Part shown: positions 1 through 7,742 of the stretch, in pieces
Numbering within the stretch: the first letter of the stretch is position 1
Layout: each line of letters starts with the position of its first letter
Source of the DNA: Deltaproteobacteria bacterium
Lineage (GTDB): Bacteria; Myxococcota_A; Polyangia; Polyangiales; Polyangiaceae
DNA length: 64,000 nt
Reading direction: 5' to 3'
NCBI GenBank assembly: GCA_016875405.1
Contig: VGRJ01000003.1
Location: forward strand, 49,633 to 113,632
Translations under genes and position numbers: made by a program
The notes under the pieces: generated by a model
What the model saw: the letters and a program-made list of their open reading frames with translations, nothing else
What the model was told of the DNA's origin: nothing
Databases searched by the model: none

Positions 1-1293
1 ATCGAGGGGCGGCGAGCCTCCACCGGCGCTGGTGCTCGTCGCGCTCGAGGTCGACGTCGACGCGGTCTCGAGGCAGCCATCGTCGGCGTCGAGAGGGCAA
101 GGATCGATCTTGTCGCCGACCCCATCGCCATCATCGTCGGCGTCGCAGACGTCCCCGACGTTGTCGCCATCGGTGTCGGTCTGGTCGGGCGAGGCGACGG
201 TGGGGCAGTTGTCCTCCTCGTCCGCGATCCCGTCCTGGTCGCCATCGAGCCCGCCGACCGGCACGAGCTCGATGTCGAGCGTCACCTTCTGCCCCGCGGT
301 CATGTCCGCCTTCAGCGACGCGGTCTGGTACCCAGGGCTCTCGACCGTCAGCGTGTACGAGCCGGGGAGTGCCTTCAGCTCGTAGGCTCCAAGAACGTCC
401 GTCGTCGTCTCTCCGCCCTTCGCGAGCGAGACCTTCGCGCCCGCGAGGAGCGTGTCGGGGCTGCTCTTTTCGTGCACGACGCCGACGAACGAGCCGACGG
501 TTCCGAGCTTGGGCGCGAAGATCCCGAGGTGGTTTGCGACGACGCGCTCGGTGCCATCGGACGGCTTGTTCACGACGCCCTTGCCTTCGAGGTACATCGC
601 GCTCGAGCCGCCACCGTCGAGGTTCATCGCGTCGTACGAGCCGAGCTCTTTGAGGAAGGCGCCGAGCTCGGCGCAGGTCGAGCCCACGCTCGCCTTCGTG
701 CGGCCGTCGATGACGACCACCACCAGCGTCTTGCGGTCCTCCGACAAGCCGACCGCTGTGCGCGGGTGCCGGTTCGAGCAGAGCGAGCTCCCGGCGCCGA
801 ACGAGTTGACCACGCTACCGGTGACGACCCACGGCTTGCCGGACACCACGCCGTGCATCCACGCAGGATCGAAGTCGACGAGGTCCTTGACGGGACGGAG
901 CTCGAGCTTCGTCCCGGTGTCGAAGGCGAGCGTGCCCGAGGTCGTGTTGTCCTTGGTGTCGCTCCAGGCCACACCTGCCCCCGCCGAGAGCCCGGACGTC
1001 CCGTAGGTCTCGTACGAGAAGAAGTCGCCGTTCACGGCGAGCTGGGCGCCGATGAGCTTGCCGTAGCTCGAGGTCGTGCGCTTGCGCTGCTTGGTGGTGG
1101 TCGCCTCGAAGCGGATCCCTGGGCTCGCGAGATCGACGATCGCCGCATGCGAGACGCGGTTCGGACCGGCCTCGGTGCGGAGGAGCTTCTTTACCCCGTC
1201 GAACGGGGTCGACCACTTGTCCTCGGCGCGAAGCGGAGCGGCGAGGACGAGCCCGAAGGCGAGCGCGAGCGAAGCGGCAGAGCGGGGCTGCAT
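1..1293 (-). CDS. Secreted phosphodiester glycosidase-like protein with TSP3 repeats (C-terminus cut)
   Basis: The frame opens at ATG 1293 and runs off the left edge after 431 residues. Residues 1-24 form a Sec signal peptide. About 45-260 match the phosphodiester glycosidase (NAGPA-type) domain, with AVNGDFF near 86, HPRTAVGLS near 176 and NLDGGGSSAM near 224, the glycine-rich motif typical of the family. A carboxypeptidase-regulatory-like beta-sandwich follows (about 260-345). Next come thrombospondin type 3 calcium repeats of the DxDxDGxxD type (about 348-405), then a Ser/Thr/Gly linker. The family removes N-acetylglucosamine or related caps from phosphodiesters; the substrate here is unknown. 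The TSP3 repeats suggest a calcium-stabilised extracellular or surface protein. The missing C-terminus may carry an anchor. Confidence 0.85.
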   Translation of the reverse strand, partial: MQPRSAASLALAFGLVLAAPLRAEDKWSTPFDGVKKLLRTEAGPNRVSHAAIVDLASPGIRFEATTTKQRKRTTSSYGKLIGAQLAVNGDFFSYETYGTSGLSAGAGVAWSDTKDNTTSGTLAFDTGTKLELRPVKDLVDFDPAWMHGVVSGKPWVVTGSVVNSFGAGSSLCSNRHPRTAVGLSEDRKTLVVVVIDGRTKASVGSTCAELGAFLKELGSYDAMNLDGGGSSAMYLEGKGVVNKPSDGTERVVANHLGIFAPKLGTVGSFVGVVHEKSSPDTLLAGAKVSLAKGGETTTDVLGAYELKALPGSYTLTVESPGYQTASLKADMTAGQKVTLDIELVPVGGLDGDQDGIADEEDNCPTVASPDQTDTDGDNVGDVCDADDDGDGVGDKIDPCPLDADDGCLETASTSTSSATSTSAGGGSPPLD

Positions 1294-1347
1294 GGCGAAG
1301 GAATGTATCACCAAAGCAAGTCGGCTCGGCCCCTCGAGTCGCAGCCT

Positions 1348-2082
1348 CTAGTGCCCGTCGGTCGCCTCGGCCTCATGCGGGGCCGGCGTGAGCCCGAGGC
1401 CGCGAACGATCGCTCCGTGCACGGCGTACACGACCGGCGTCAGCGCGACGGCGATGAGCACCTTCAGCACGTACTCGCGCGCGATCTTCGCGCCGATCCA
1501 GCCCCAGTCCTTGCCTGCCACGCCCGACCAGAAAATCGCGTTGATGGTCGCGGTGTCGACAAGCTGGCTCAGCAACGTCGAGCCCGTCGCGCGGAGCCAC
1601 AGGTGCCTCCCGCGCGTGAGCCGCTTCCAGTAGAGGAACACCTGGATGTCGAGCAGCTGGCCGATGAGGTACGCGACGATCGAGGCGATGAAGAGCTTCG
1701 AGCTGCCGCCGAAGATCTTCGCGTACTCCCCCGCTCCGAAGTAGCTGTCGACGTCGGTCGGCAGCGCGGTCGTCACCACTAGCGCGACGTAGGCGAGCGT
1801 GGCCATGCCGGCGCCGATGGCCGTCACGAACCGAGCGCCGCGTCGTCCGTAGAAATCATTGATGACATCCGTCAAGAGGAACGTGACGGGGAAGAGCGTC
1901 ATGCCGACGCTGACCGGGCCGACGGGCGTCGCGAACGCCTTGCCGCCAATGACGTCCCCGAGCACGAGGCAGGTGACGAAGATCCCGACGAGGACGGCGT
2001 AGAGGCGGTGCTCCACGCCGAGGCTCCAGCCCTTGGACGACGCCTCGGACGAGGAGGACAAAGCGGCCTTTTCTGGGGACAT
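1348..2082 (-). CDS. Queuosine precursor transporter (YhhQ/VUT family)
   Basis: 244 residues, integral inner-membrane protein with about six hydrophobic segments. Family features are LVLGDVIGGKAF near residue 40, FLLTDVINDFYGRRGAR near 70, and the C-terminal block with SQLVDTATINAIFW, all typical of the YhhQ/VUT family, which imports 7-cyano- or 7-aminomethyl-7-deazaguanine for queuosine in tRNA. The open frame extends upstream to 2574 through the porin gene on the other strand, so ATG 2082 is preferred. That start gives a short cytosolic tail before the first membrane helix. It is divergent from the porin gene across about 110 bases. No other queuosine gene is in the window. Confidence 0.85.
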   Translation of the reverse strand: MSPEKAALSSSSEASSKGWSLGVEHRLYAVLVGIFVTCLVLGDVIGGKAFATPVGPVSVGMTLFPVTFLLTDVINDFYGRRGARFVTAIGAGMATLAYVALVVTTALPTDVDSYFGAGEYAKIFGGSSKLFIASIVAYLIGQLLDIQVFLYWKRLTRGRHLWLRATGSTLLSQLVDTATINAIFWSGVAGKDWGWIGAKIAREYVLKVLIAVALTPVVYAVHGAIVRGLGLTPAPHEAEATDGH

Positions 2083-2194
2083 CGACGGGCCATAGCACGC
2101 CCTCGTCACGCTGCCGTCACTTGCACGAAGCGGCGTCGCGACACCCGATCGTTTCCAGTACCCAAAGCTCGTGTAGTCAAGTAATCGGCAGCGC

Positions 2195-3385
2195 ATGAAT
2201 CGTTTTATCAAGCTCGTCAGCGTCATATCGACGCTCGCGCTCGCGCAGGCGGCGCTCGCCGAAGAGCCGCAGGAGCCCCCGAAGCTCAGCCTGAAGGGCG
2301 AGTTCGGAAAGGGCTTCGGAGTCGAGAGCGTGGACGGCTCGTTCGGGATGAACCTCCGCGCGCGCGCGCAAGTTCGCGCGACGGTCGTGGGCCACGAAGA
2401 GGAGGACAAGGACCCGAGCGCCGATTTCCAGATCCGCCGCATGCGCGTGTCGCTCGACGCCCACGGCTGGAAGAAGCTCGTCACGCTCCGGGTGCAGCTC
2501 GCCTTCGCGACGAGCGACCTCGACCCGGTCGCGCCAACGCCGCTCCGTGACGCGTTCGTCACCTTCGCGCCCACGCGCGACTTTCACTTCCGCGCCGGGC
2601 AGATGAAGGTGCCCTACGGTCGACAGCGCGTGGTGTCGTCGGGGAGCCTGCAGATGGTCGACCGCTCGCTGGTGACCGCGGAGCTGAACCTCGATCGCGA
2701 CGTCGGCGCGGTCATGTTCTCGGACGACGCGGGCGGGTTTGGCGGGCTCTTCGGCTACTCGGTCGGCGTCTTCGGCGGCGACGGGCGCAACCGGACCTCA
2801 GGCGGCGACGGCCTGCTCTACGCGGCGCGCCTCGCGCTCCGGCCCGTCGGAGGCGAGCTCGGCGACGATCTCGACGAGCCCGATTTCGTCCGCTCGAAGC
2901 CTCGCCTGCAGTTCGGCGTGTCCGGCGCCTTCAATCACAAGACGGATCGGGTGAGGAGCACGATCGGGGAGCGCTTCGAGACCGGCCCCTGGGCGAACTA
3001 CGTTCACGCGGGCGCCGACACGAGCTTCAAGTACCGCGGACTCTCGATCACCGGCGAGGCCTTTCTGCGACGAGCGCTCGAGGATCGCCACAGCGTGCTC
3101 GAAGAGGGTGAGACCGTCACCGACGTCGCGCGCTCCGGGTACGGCGGCTTCTTCCAGGCCGGGAAATTCCTCGGTGAGCACCTCGAGCTCTCGACACGCG
3201 TCGGCGTGTTGCGTCGCCTTGGCGACGCCGAGAGCGGCTTTCGCTCGGAGCAGGAGCTCGGCGGCGGCGTGAGTTACTACGTGAAGAAGCACGCCCTCAA
3301 GGTGCAGGCCGACACGTTCTACATCTGGGAGCAGTGGGGCGAGGGTCGCGTGCAAGGGCGACTCCAGCTGCAGGTCGCGCCCTGA
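2195..3385 (+). CDS. Outer-membrane porin, phosphate-selective O/P type
   Basis: 396 residues with a signal peptide ending near ALA-EEP (residue 22). The mature protein opens with a glycine-rich strand and an acidic periplasmic-facing stretch. It then shows the OprO/OprP-like pattern FQIRRMRVSLDAHGW, RDAFVTFAPTRDFHFRAGQMKVPYGRQR, and alternating hydrophobic/aromatic strands to the end. Porin_O_P members form 16-strand anion-selective trimers; specificity for phosphate or polyphosphate is not shown by the sequence. The last residues are LQLQVAP rather than a classical terminal Phe, as is common in this group. ATG 2195 is the only start that leaves a complete signal peptide. No pst or pho genes lie nearby. 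Confidence 0.8.
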   Translation: MNRFIKLVSVISTLALAQAALAEEPQEPPKLSLKGEFGKGFGVESVDGSFGMNLRARAQVRATVVGHEEEDKDPSADFQIRRMRVSLDAHGWKKLVTLRVQLAFATSDLDPVAPTPLRDAFVTFAPTRDFHFRAGQMKVPYGRQRVVSSGSLQMVDRSLVTAELNLDRDVGAVMFSDDAGGFGGLFGYSVGVFGGDGRNRTSGGDGLLYAARLALRPVGGELGDDLDEPDFVRSKPRLQFGVSGAFNHKTDRVRSTIGERFETGPWANYVHAGADTSFKYRGLSITGEAFLRRALEDRHSVLEEGETVTDVARSGYGGFFQAGKFLGEHLELSTRVGVLRRLGDAESGFRSEQELGGGVSYYVKKHALKVQADTFYIWEQWGEGRVQGRLQLQVAP

Positions 3386-3407
3386 GCGCGCGGGCCGTGC
3401 GCTGCCC

Positions 3408-4043
3408 TCAACCGAGATCGATGCGGCTCCCGTCGATCCGCACCTCTTCGGTCGCCTCGAGTGAAGCGTGCCCGGCGCGGACGACGTGCCCCTCCTCGAC
3501 GAGCGTGCGCGTGCGCTTGGCGCGGAGCTGGTGGAGATCCTCGACGTGGCGGTAGGCGTTGCGGGCGCGCTCGAGGATTCGCTCGGCCGCCGACTCGATG
3601 CGCTCGGCGGCGAAGACGAGGCCCTTCGCCGAGAGGCGGGCGAGCCGGTCGCCGAGCATTAACGACGACGTGCCGTCTCGTCCCCCTGCGAGCTCGACCA
3701 CCTCGCCGCGCGCCCGCACCTTGCCGCCCGCGACGAGCTCGATGTCCCCGTGAGGAGCCTCGAGCGACAGCGTCCCGGTGGGCGCGAAGACGCGCGCTTT
3801 GCCCGTCACGGTGTCGAGCTCGAACAGCACGCGCTGCTCCGCGTCGCGCACCTCGATGAGCTCGTGGCCGCTGCGCCACGCGACCCGGGCGCTCGCCCCG
3901 TGAGCCTCGGCGAGGACCTGCCCTCCAGGATGCGACATCGCGAGCACCTCGGAGAGCGACGCGGGGAGCTCGTCGGGCAGCGTGGGCGCCTCGACGGCGG
4001 GCGTTCCGAGGTCCGGAGGCGTGGTGGTGCGAGGAGCAGTCAT
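3408..4043 (-). CDS. DUF3540 family protein, T6SS-associated
   Basis: About 211 residues from ATG 4043; an in-frame ATG at 4100 would add 19 basic residues. The central part (HPGGQVLAEAHGASARVAWRSGHELIEVRDAEQRVLFELD, then APTGTLSLEAPHGDIELVAGG) has the short beta-repeat pattern of DUF3540, continuing into an Ala/Glu/Arg-rich helical end with SAAERILERARNAYRHVEDLHQ. DUF3540 proteins normally sit beside VgrG, DUF2169, pentapeptide and DUF4150 genes in T6SS spike modules. Here it stands alone, about 26.6 kb from such a module at 30.6-38.7 kb. It is convergent with the porin gene and divergent from the hemolysin III gene. The family assignment is from recall and moderately sure. Confidence 0.65.
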   Translation of the reverse strand: MTAPRTTTPPDLGTPAVEAPTLPDELPASLSEVLAMSHPGGQVLAEAHGASARVAWRSGHELIEVRDAEQRVLFELDTVTGKARVFAPTGTLSLEAPHGDIELVAGGKVRARGEVVELAGGRDGTSSLMLGDRLARLSAKGLVFAAERIESAAERILERARNAYRHVEDLHQLRAKRTRTLVEEGHVVRAGHASLEATEEVRIDGSRIDLG

Positions 4044-4259
4044 GTCTCGGCTCGTCGCGCGCACGCGACCTCGGGGACCATATCGAACCAGCCGGGCCAT
4101 GACGAGCGATGTCCGCTCCTCATGGATCGCGCTCGCCGGGTGGTGCGCGTCACGTCGAACCGCGGGGCACCTCGACGACCTCCACGCGAGCCGTCACGTT
4201 CCAGTCCGTGGGACGAATCCGCTTGCCGAGGCCCGCCGAAGTCGCGCACGTTGCCTCTC

Positions 4260-4925
4260 GTGTCCGACGCCGTCGCCCCCGTCCGCGTGAAGCCCCGCCT
4301 GCGCGGCGTGAGCCACGAGCTCGCCTTCTACGCCGCGATCCTCGCGACCTTGATCCTTGTCATGTGCTCTGCGCCGGGTCTCCCGCGCCTCGCGGGCGGG
4401 GTGTACGGCGGGTCGCTCGTGCTGCTGTTCGGGACGAGCGCGCTCTACCACCGCCCGATGTGGGCTCCTGCCGCGCGCGCGCGGATGCGTCGCGCCGACC
4501 ACGCCGCGATCTTCGTGCTCATCGGGGGGAGCTACGCACCGCTCGGCCTGCTCGCGCTGCCGACGGACGTGGGCCATCGGCTGCTCGGGCTGGTGTGGAC
4601 CGGGTGCGCGCTCGGCGTCGTGAAGTCGCTCTTCTGGGCGCACGCTCCGCGCTGGATCACGGTCGCGATCTACGTGACCGTGAGCTGGGCGGCCGCGCTC
4701 GAACTCCCGGCGCTCGGGCGCGTGCTAGGCCCGCCCAGAACGGCGCTGCTCCTCGGGGGCGGGGTCTGCTACTCGGTCGGCGCGCTCGTGTACGCGCGCC
4801 GCCGCCCGGATCCGAGCCCCGCGGTGTTTGGCTACCACGAGATTTTTCACATGCTCGTGATCGTCGCCGCGGCGCTGCAGTTCGGCGCGATCGCGAGCGT
4901 GATCCTGTCGACGCCAGGCGGCTGA
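4260..4925 (+). CDS. Hemolysin III family membrane protein (TrhA/YqfA type)
   Basis: 221 residues from GTG 4260. The open frame continues far upstream, but that part is low-complexity Arg/Pro shadow; the GTG start gives the normal family length of about 210-220. Seven membrane segments are predicted. The conserved family signatures are present: the early His-Glu in RGVSHELAFYAA, SALYHR in the second helix, RADHAAIFVLIGGSYAPL in the third, and GYHEIFHMLVI in the last. These His residues form the zinc site of the PAQR/hemolysin III superfamily. The bacterial members are linked to membrane-energetics homeostasis; actual haemolysis is not implied. Confidence 0.85.
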   Translation: MSDAVAPVRVKPRLRGVSHELAFYAAILATLILVMCSAPGLPRLAGGVYGGSLVLLFGTSALYHRPMWAPAARARMRRADHAAIFVLIGGSYAPLGLLALPTDVGHRLLGLVWTGCALGVVKSLFWAHAPRWITVAIYVTVSWAAALELPALGRVLGPPRTALLLGGGVCYSVGALVYARRRPDPSPAVFGYHEIFHMLVIVAAALQFGAIASVILSTPGG

Positions 4926-5006
4926 CGCGCGGGCGCCCGCACGAACGTCGCAACCGAAAGCGCGTCCGTGGCCGACGCCGTGGTCCGCGCGGTATGCTCG
5001 ACTGGC

Positions 5007-6461
5007 ATGTCGAAGCGTTCGTCCGTTGGGCTCGTGCTCCTCGCCGCGGCCCCCTTCCTCGGTCACGTCGTCGCCTGCGACTCGGCCGCCCCCCAGACCT
5101 CGGGCGGCGCCGGAGGCGCGAGCGGCGTGACCTCGTCGCCGAGCGCCTCGGTGAGCTCGTCGGCGAGCACGGCGGGGAGCGGCGGCGCGGGCGGAGACGA
5201 TGGACTCCCCGAGGACGAGCCGGAGGCCCCGTCGAGCAGCTCGAGCGGCTCGATGCTCGAGGGCACCGAGCCAAAGCCCCTACCCCCCGATCATCCAGGT
5301 GGCTGGACGACGTCGACGCTGGTCGTGAGCGAGGCGCGCATGGTGCTCGACGAGCAAGACAACGACCGCGTCGAGCTCGGCTTCATCGAGCTCGACTCGA
5401 GCACCACTCAGGCCGCATGCAGCGGAGAGGGCCCTCGCGCCGTGCGCACCTTCTACTCGTGGACGGACGCCGGCTACGAGCCGGGCGACTGCCCGAGCGA
5501 CAAGAACGGCCCCGTCAACTTCGCACGCTGGGACCACATAGGCCCCGCCGACGTCGACGGCTGTCCCGGCCAGGACGCCTTCGTCGAGGACGGCAAGCCC
5601 GCGACCCGCCCGTTCCTCGCCGAGTGCGCCCCTCACGCCACGTCGGGCTTTGGCGATCCTGCGGCTCGCAAACAGTATCTCGGACATTACCTCTACGACG
5701 CGGTCGCTCGGACGCTCACGTTTCGCTACGACGTGAAAGGCGCCTGCAAGAAGGAGTACTTCCGAGACATGACGATGGACGCGAGCGGCAAGCTGCTCTC
5801 GGCGCGCCTCGACGGCGAGCGGACCGGCGACACCACGAGCGTGTCGCGCGGCATCGGAACGACCGTTGGCTACGCGTTCGGCTCGCCGACCCCGATGTCG
5901 AAGGGCGCATCGTTCGCCGCGACGACGGACGCGCTCCGCACCCGCACCTTTCTCGCCGACGCATGGCGCTTCCGCGAGTCCCGCAAGCAGAACCCGCCGC
6001 AGCCCGAGCACCACATGAAGGACTCGGCGCTCGGCTTCAAGCCGAAGGACTGCAAGGCGACCATTGCGTACGACCACTTCTGCGTCGGCGCGGAGCCCGA
6101 CGAGGCGCCGTTCCTGAAGGCGTGTGCCGACAGCCCGACCCCGAAGACGGCCTTCTTGCGCTGGCTCGTGTTCCCCTTCGGGCAGAAGAGCCCGCGCGAG
6201 AACCTCTACTGGGGCTGGCACGCGCAGAAGGCCAAGGGGTGGTCGGGCTGCTACCACCGCGGCTCCCACTCGAATCCGGCCTTGCAGGTCGTCGACGCCG
6301 ATGGCGTCTTCCGAGGATACGTCGGCGTCGAGATGCAGAGCTCGGCCGACACGCTCGAGGACGGCGGCCAGCTCGTCCCGAACCCGAAGGGATACCTCGA
6401 CACCGACTATCGCGCGTGGCGCTGGATCGAGGCGGGCTACGAGCCGATTGTCTCGAAGTGA
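5007..6461 (+). CDS. Lipoprotein of unknown function
   Basis: 484 residues. The signal peptide ends in a lipobox HVVAC (Cys near residue 24), followed by a Gly/Ser/Ala linker to about residue 90, a common myxobacterial outer-surface lipoprotein design. The folded part (about 95-484) is rich in Trp, Tyr and paired Cys (DCPSDKNGP, DGCPGQD, KDCKATI, HFCVGAE, SGCYHRGSHSNPA), suggesting disulfides. The pattern GWHAQKAKGWSGCYHRG near the end could be a ligand-binding loop, but I do not recognise the family. ATG 5007 starts the signal peptide; upstream in-frame starts add only a short unrelated leader. Confidence 0.75.
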   Translation: MSKRSSVGLVLLAAAPFLGHVVACDSAAPQTSGGAGGASGVTSSPSASVSSSASTAGSGGAGGDDGLPEDEPEAPSSSSSGSMLEGTEPKPLPPDHPGGWTTSTLVVSEARMVLDEQDNDRVELGFIELDSSTTQAACSGEGPRAVRTFYSWTDAGYEPGDCPSDKNGPVNFARWDHIGPADVDGCPGQDAFVEDGKPATRPFLAECAPHATSGFGDPAARKQYLGHYLYDAVARTLTFRYDVKGACKKEYFRDMTMDASGKLLSARLDGERTGDTTSVSRGIGTTVGYAFGSPTPMSKGASFAATTDALRTRTFLADAWRFRESRKQNPPQPEHHMKDSALGFKPKDCKATIAYDHFCVGAEPDEAPFLKACADSPTPKTAFLRWLVFPFGQKSPRENLYWGWHAQKAKGWSGCYHRGSHSNPALQVVDADGVFRGYVGVEMQSSADTLEDGGQLVPNPKGYLDTDYRAWRWIEAGYEPIVSK

Positions 6462-6504
6462 TTTCGATCAATCCGCGCGCACACGAAGAGTCACGAGCCC
6501 TGCC

Positions 6505-7218
6505 ATGACGAGCCCCTCCGAGACCGCCGTCCGCGCACACGGGCTCCCCCTCGTCGCGCGCCTCTTGCTCGTCGATCCGGCGCGGATCGACGCGGCGCTC
6601 GCACGCATCCGCGACGCGGGCACGCTCCCCCACGTGCCGAACGCTTGGCAGCTGACGCTCGGCATCGCGCGGATGTGGCACCGCGTCGTCTTTCGCTCTG
6701 GGACGATCGGGACGTGCCACGAAGACGCCGTACGCCCGACGGTCCGCGCGAGGATCCTTCAGTTCCGGCCGCTGCGCTTCCCTTTCCTCCTTCGTGAGCG
6801 CGCCGTTGCGCCGCTCGACTTCTCGGGTCTTCTCTCGGGGCGCGAGCGCGTGATCCGTCACCTCCTCGGCGCGCATCACGACGCGAACCAGTTCGCGTAC
6901 GACCTCGAGATGCTCGCGCTCGAGCCGGGCGCGCTCGAGGAGCTCCGAGGGCGGGTCGCGTCCGTCCTCGACGAGGACACGCCGCGCACGAGGTTCCTGC
7001 GCGACCTCGTCGTGTACCAGCGCTACCACGAGCACTTGGCTTCGGCGGTCGAGCGCGCGCTCGCCGGCGACTTCGGTCTGTCGGAGCGCGACCGGGAGGA
7101 TCCCGACATCAGCTTTGCGGCTTACCTCGGCTGGTGCGCGCGCCAGCCCGCGACTCCGCGTGCGACGTGGGTCGAGCTCGTCGCCGGTCGCTACTCGGTA
7201 GCCGAGGGTTTGTGCTGA
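6505..7218 (+). CDS. Conserved hypothetical protein (coupled pair, first gene)
   Basis: 237 residues from ATG 6505; the frame is open further upstream but only through the lipoprotein gene. No signal peptide or membrane segment. It is mainly helical, with HHDANQFAYDLEMLALEPGALEELRGRV near residue 130 and FLRDLVVYQRYHEHLASAVERAL near 170. Several His, Asp and Glu residues (GAHHDANQ, YQRYHEHL) recall helical metal- or cofactor-binding proteins, but no family is recognised. Its TGA (7216-7218) overlaps the GTG start of the next gene, so the two are probably translated together and may act as one unit. Confidence 0.7.
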   Translation: MTSPSETAVRAHGLPLVARLLLVDPARIDAALARIRDAGTLPHVPNAWQLTLGIARMWHRVVFRSGTIGTCHEDAVRPTVRARILQFRPLRFPFLLRERAVAPLDFSGLLSGRERVIRHLLGAHHDANQFAYDLEMLALEPGALEELRGRVASVLDEDTPRTRFLRDLVVYQRYHEHLASAVERALAGDFGLSERDREDPDISFAAYLGWCARQPATPRATWVELVAGRYSVAEGLC

Positions 7219-7718
7219 CCGCGAAGGACATCGCCCGGCTCCCGCGCGACGGACTCGAGGCGCTGCTCGCCGGTGGGCACCCCGTGACCCCCGATGAACT
7301 TGCGGGGCACGCGTACTTCGGCGTCTCGCTCGGCCTTCCCGCACTCGTCGAACGGTTGACCTGGAAGGTGTTTGCGAAGGCGTTCTTTCACGCCGGCGGG
7401 GCCGTTGCAGGCTGCAACGTGCGCCTGGAGCAACATGGCGTCGAGGGGCCGCTCGTGCCGCGGCGTGACGCTCGCGGCGAGCCCGAGACGTTCGGCCCGT
7501 TCGTCGTGCGGCCCTCGGCTCGCGGAGTCCTCCTCGACTACGGAGCGAGCGCGCCCTCGTGGAGCCCGCTCGCCCGCCTCCGCGACCCCCTCGTCGCCGT
7601 GAAGGCGGGCGCGACCGACTTGCTCGTCGGGGCGACCCGCGTCGCGGTCCCGTGGGGCGAGGCGCGGACGCCGAGCTACTTCACGCTCGAGCGCCGCGCG
7701 CCTTGGCCGCTTCGCTGA
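7212..7718 (+). CDS. Conserved hypothetical protein (coupled pair, second gene)
   Basis: 168 residues if translation starts at GTG 7212, which overlaps the end of the upstream gene by 7 bases. The in-frame GTG at 7134 lies fully inside the upstream gene and would give an Arg-rich leader, so 7212 is preferred. The protein starts VLTAKDIARLPRDGLEALLAGG and carries a mixed alpha/beta body with AYFGVSLGLPALVERLTWKVFAKAF, then a run of short strands ending YFTLERRAPWPLR. No catalytic motif is recognised. It converges on the large oxidoreductase gene with 24 bases between stops. Confidence 0.65.
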   Translation: MLTAKDIARLPRDGLEALLAGGHPVTPDELAGHAYFGVSLGLPALVERLTWKVFAKAFFHAGGAVAGCNVRLEQHGVEGPLVPRRDARGEPETFGPFVVRPSARGVLLDYGASAPSWSPLARLRDPLVAVKAGATDLLVGATRVAVPWGEARTPSYFTLERRAPWPLR

Positions 7719-7742
7719 CAGCCAACGTCAGGACATCGGCGC

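Noticed and set aside
2083..2194. Possible preQ1-type riboswitch before the queuosine transporter gene
   Set aside because: The spacer shows no compact pseudoknot-like pattern and no A-rich tail as expected for that class.
4109..6508. 799-codon plus-strand open frame over the hemolysin III and lipoprotein genes
   Set aside because: Arg-rich translation in a shifted frame of two real plus-strand genes; no recognisable fold.
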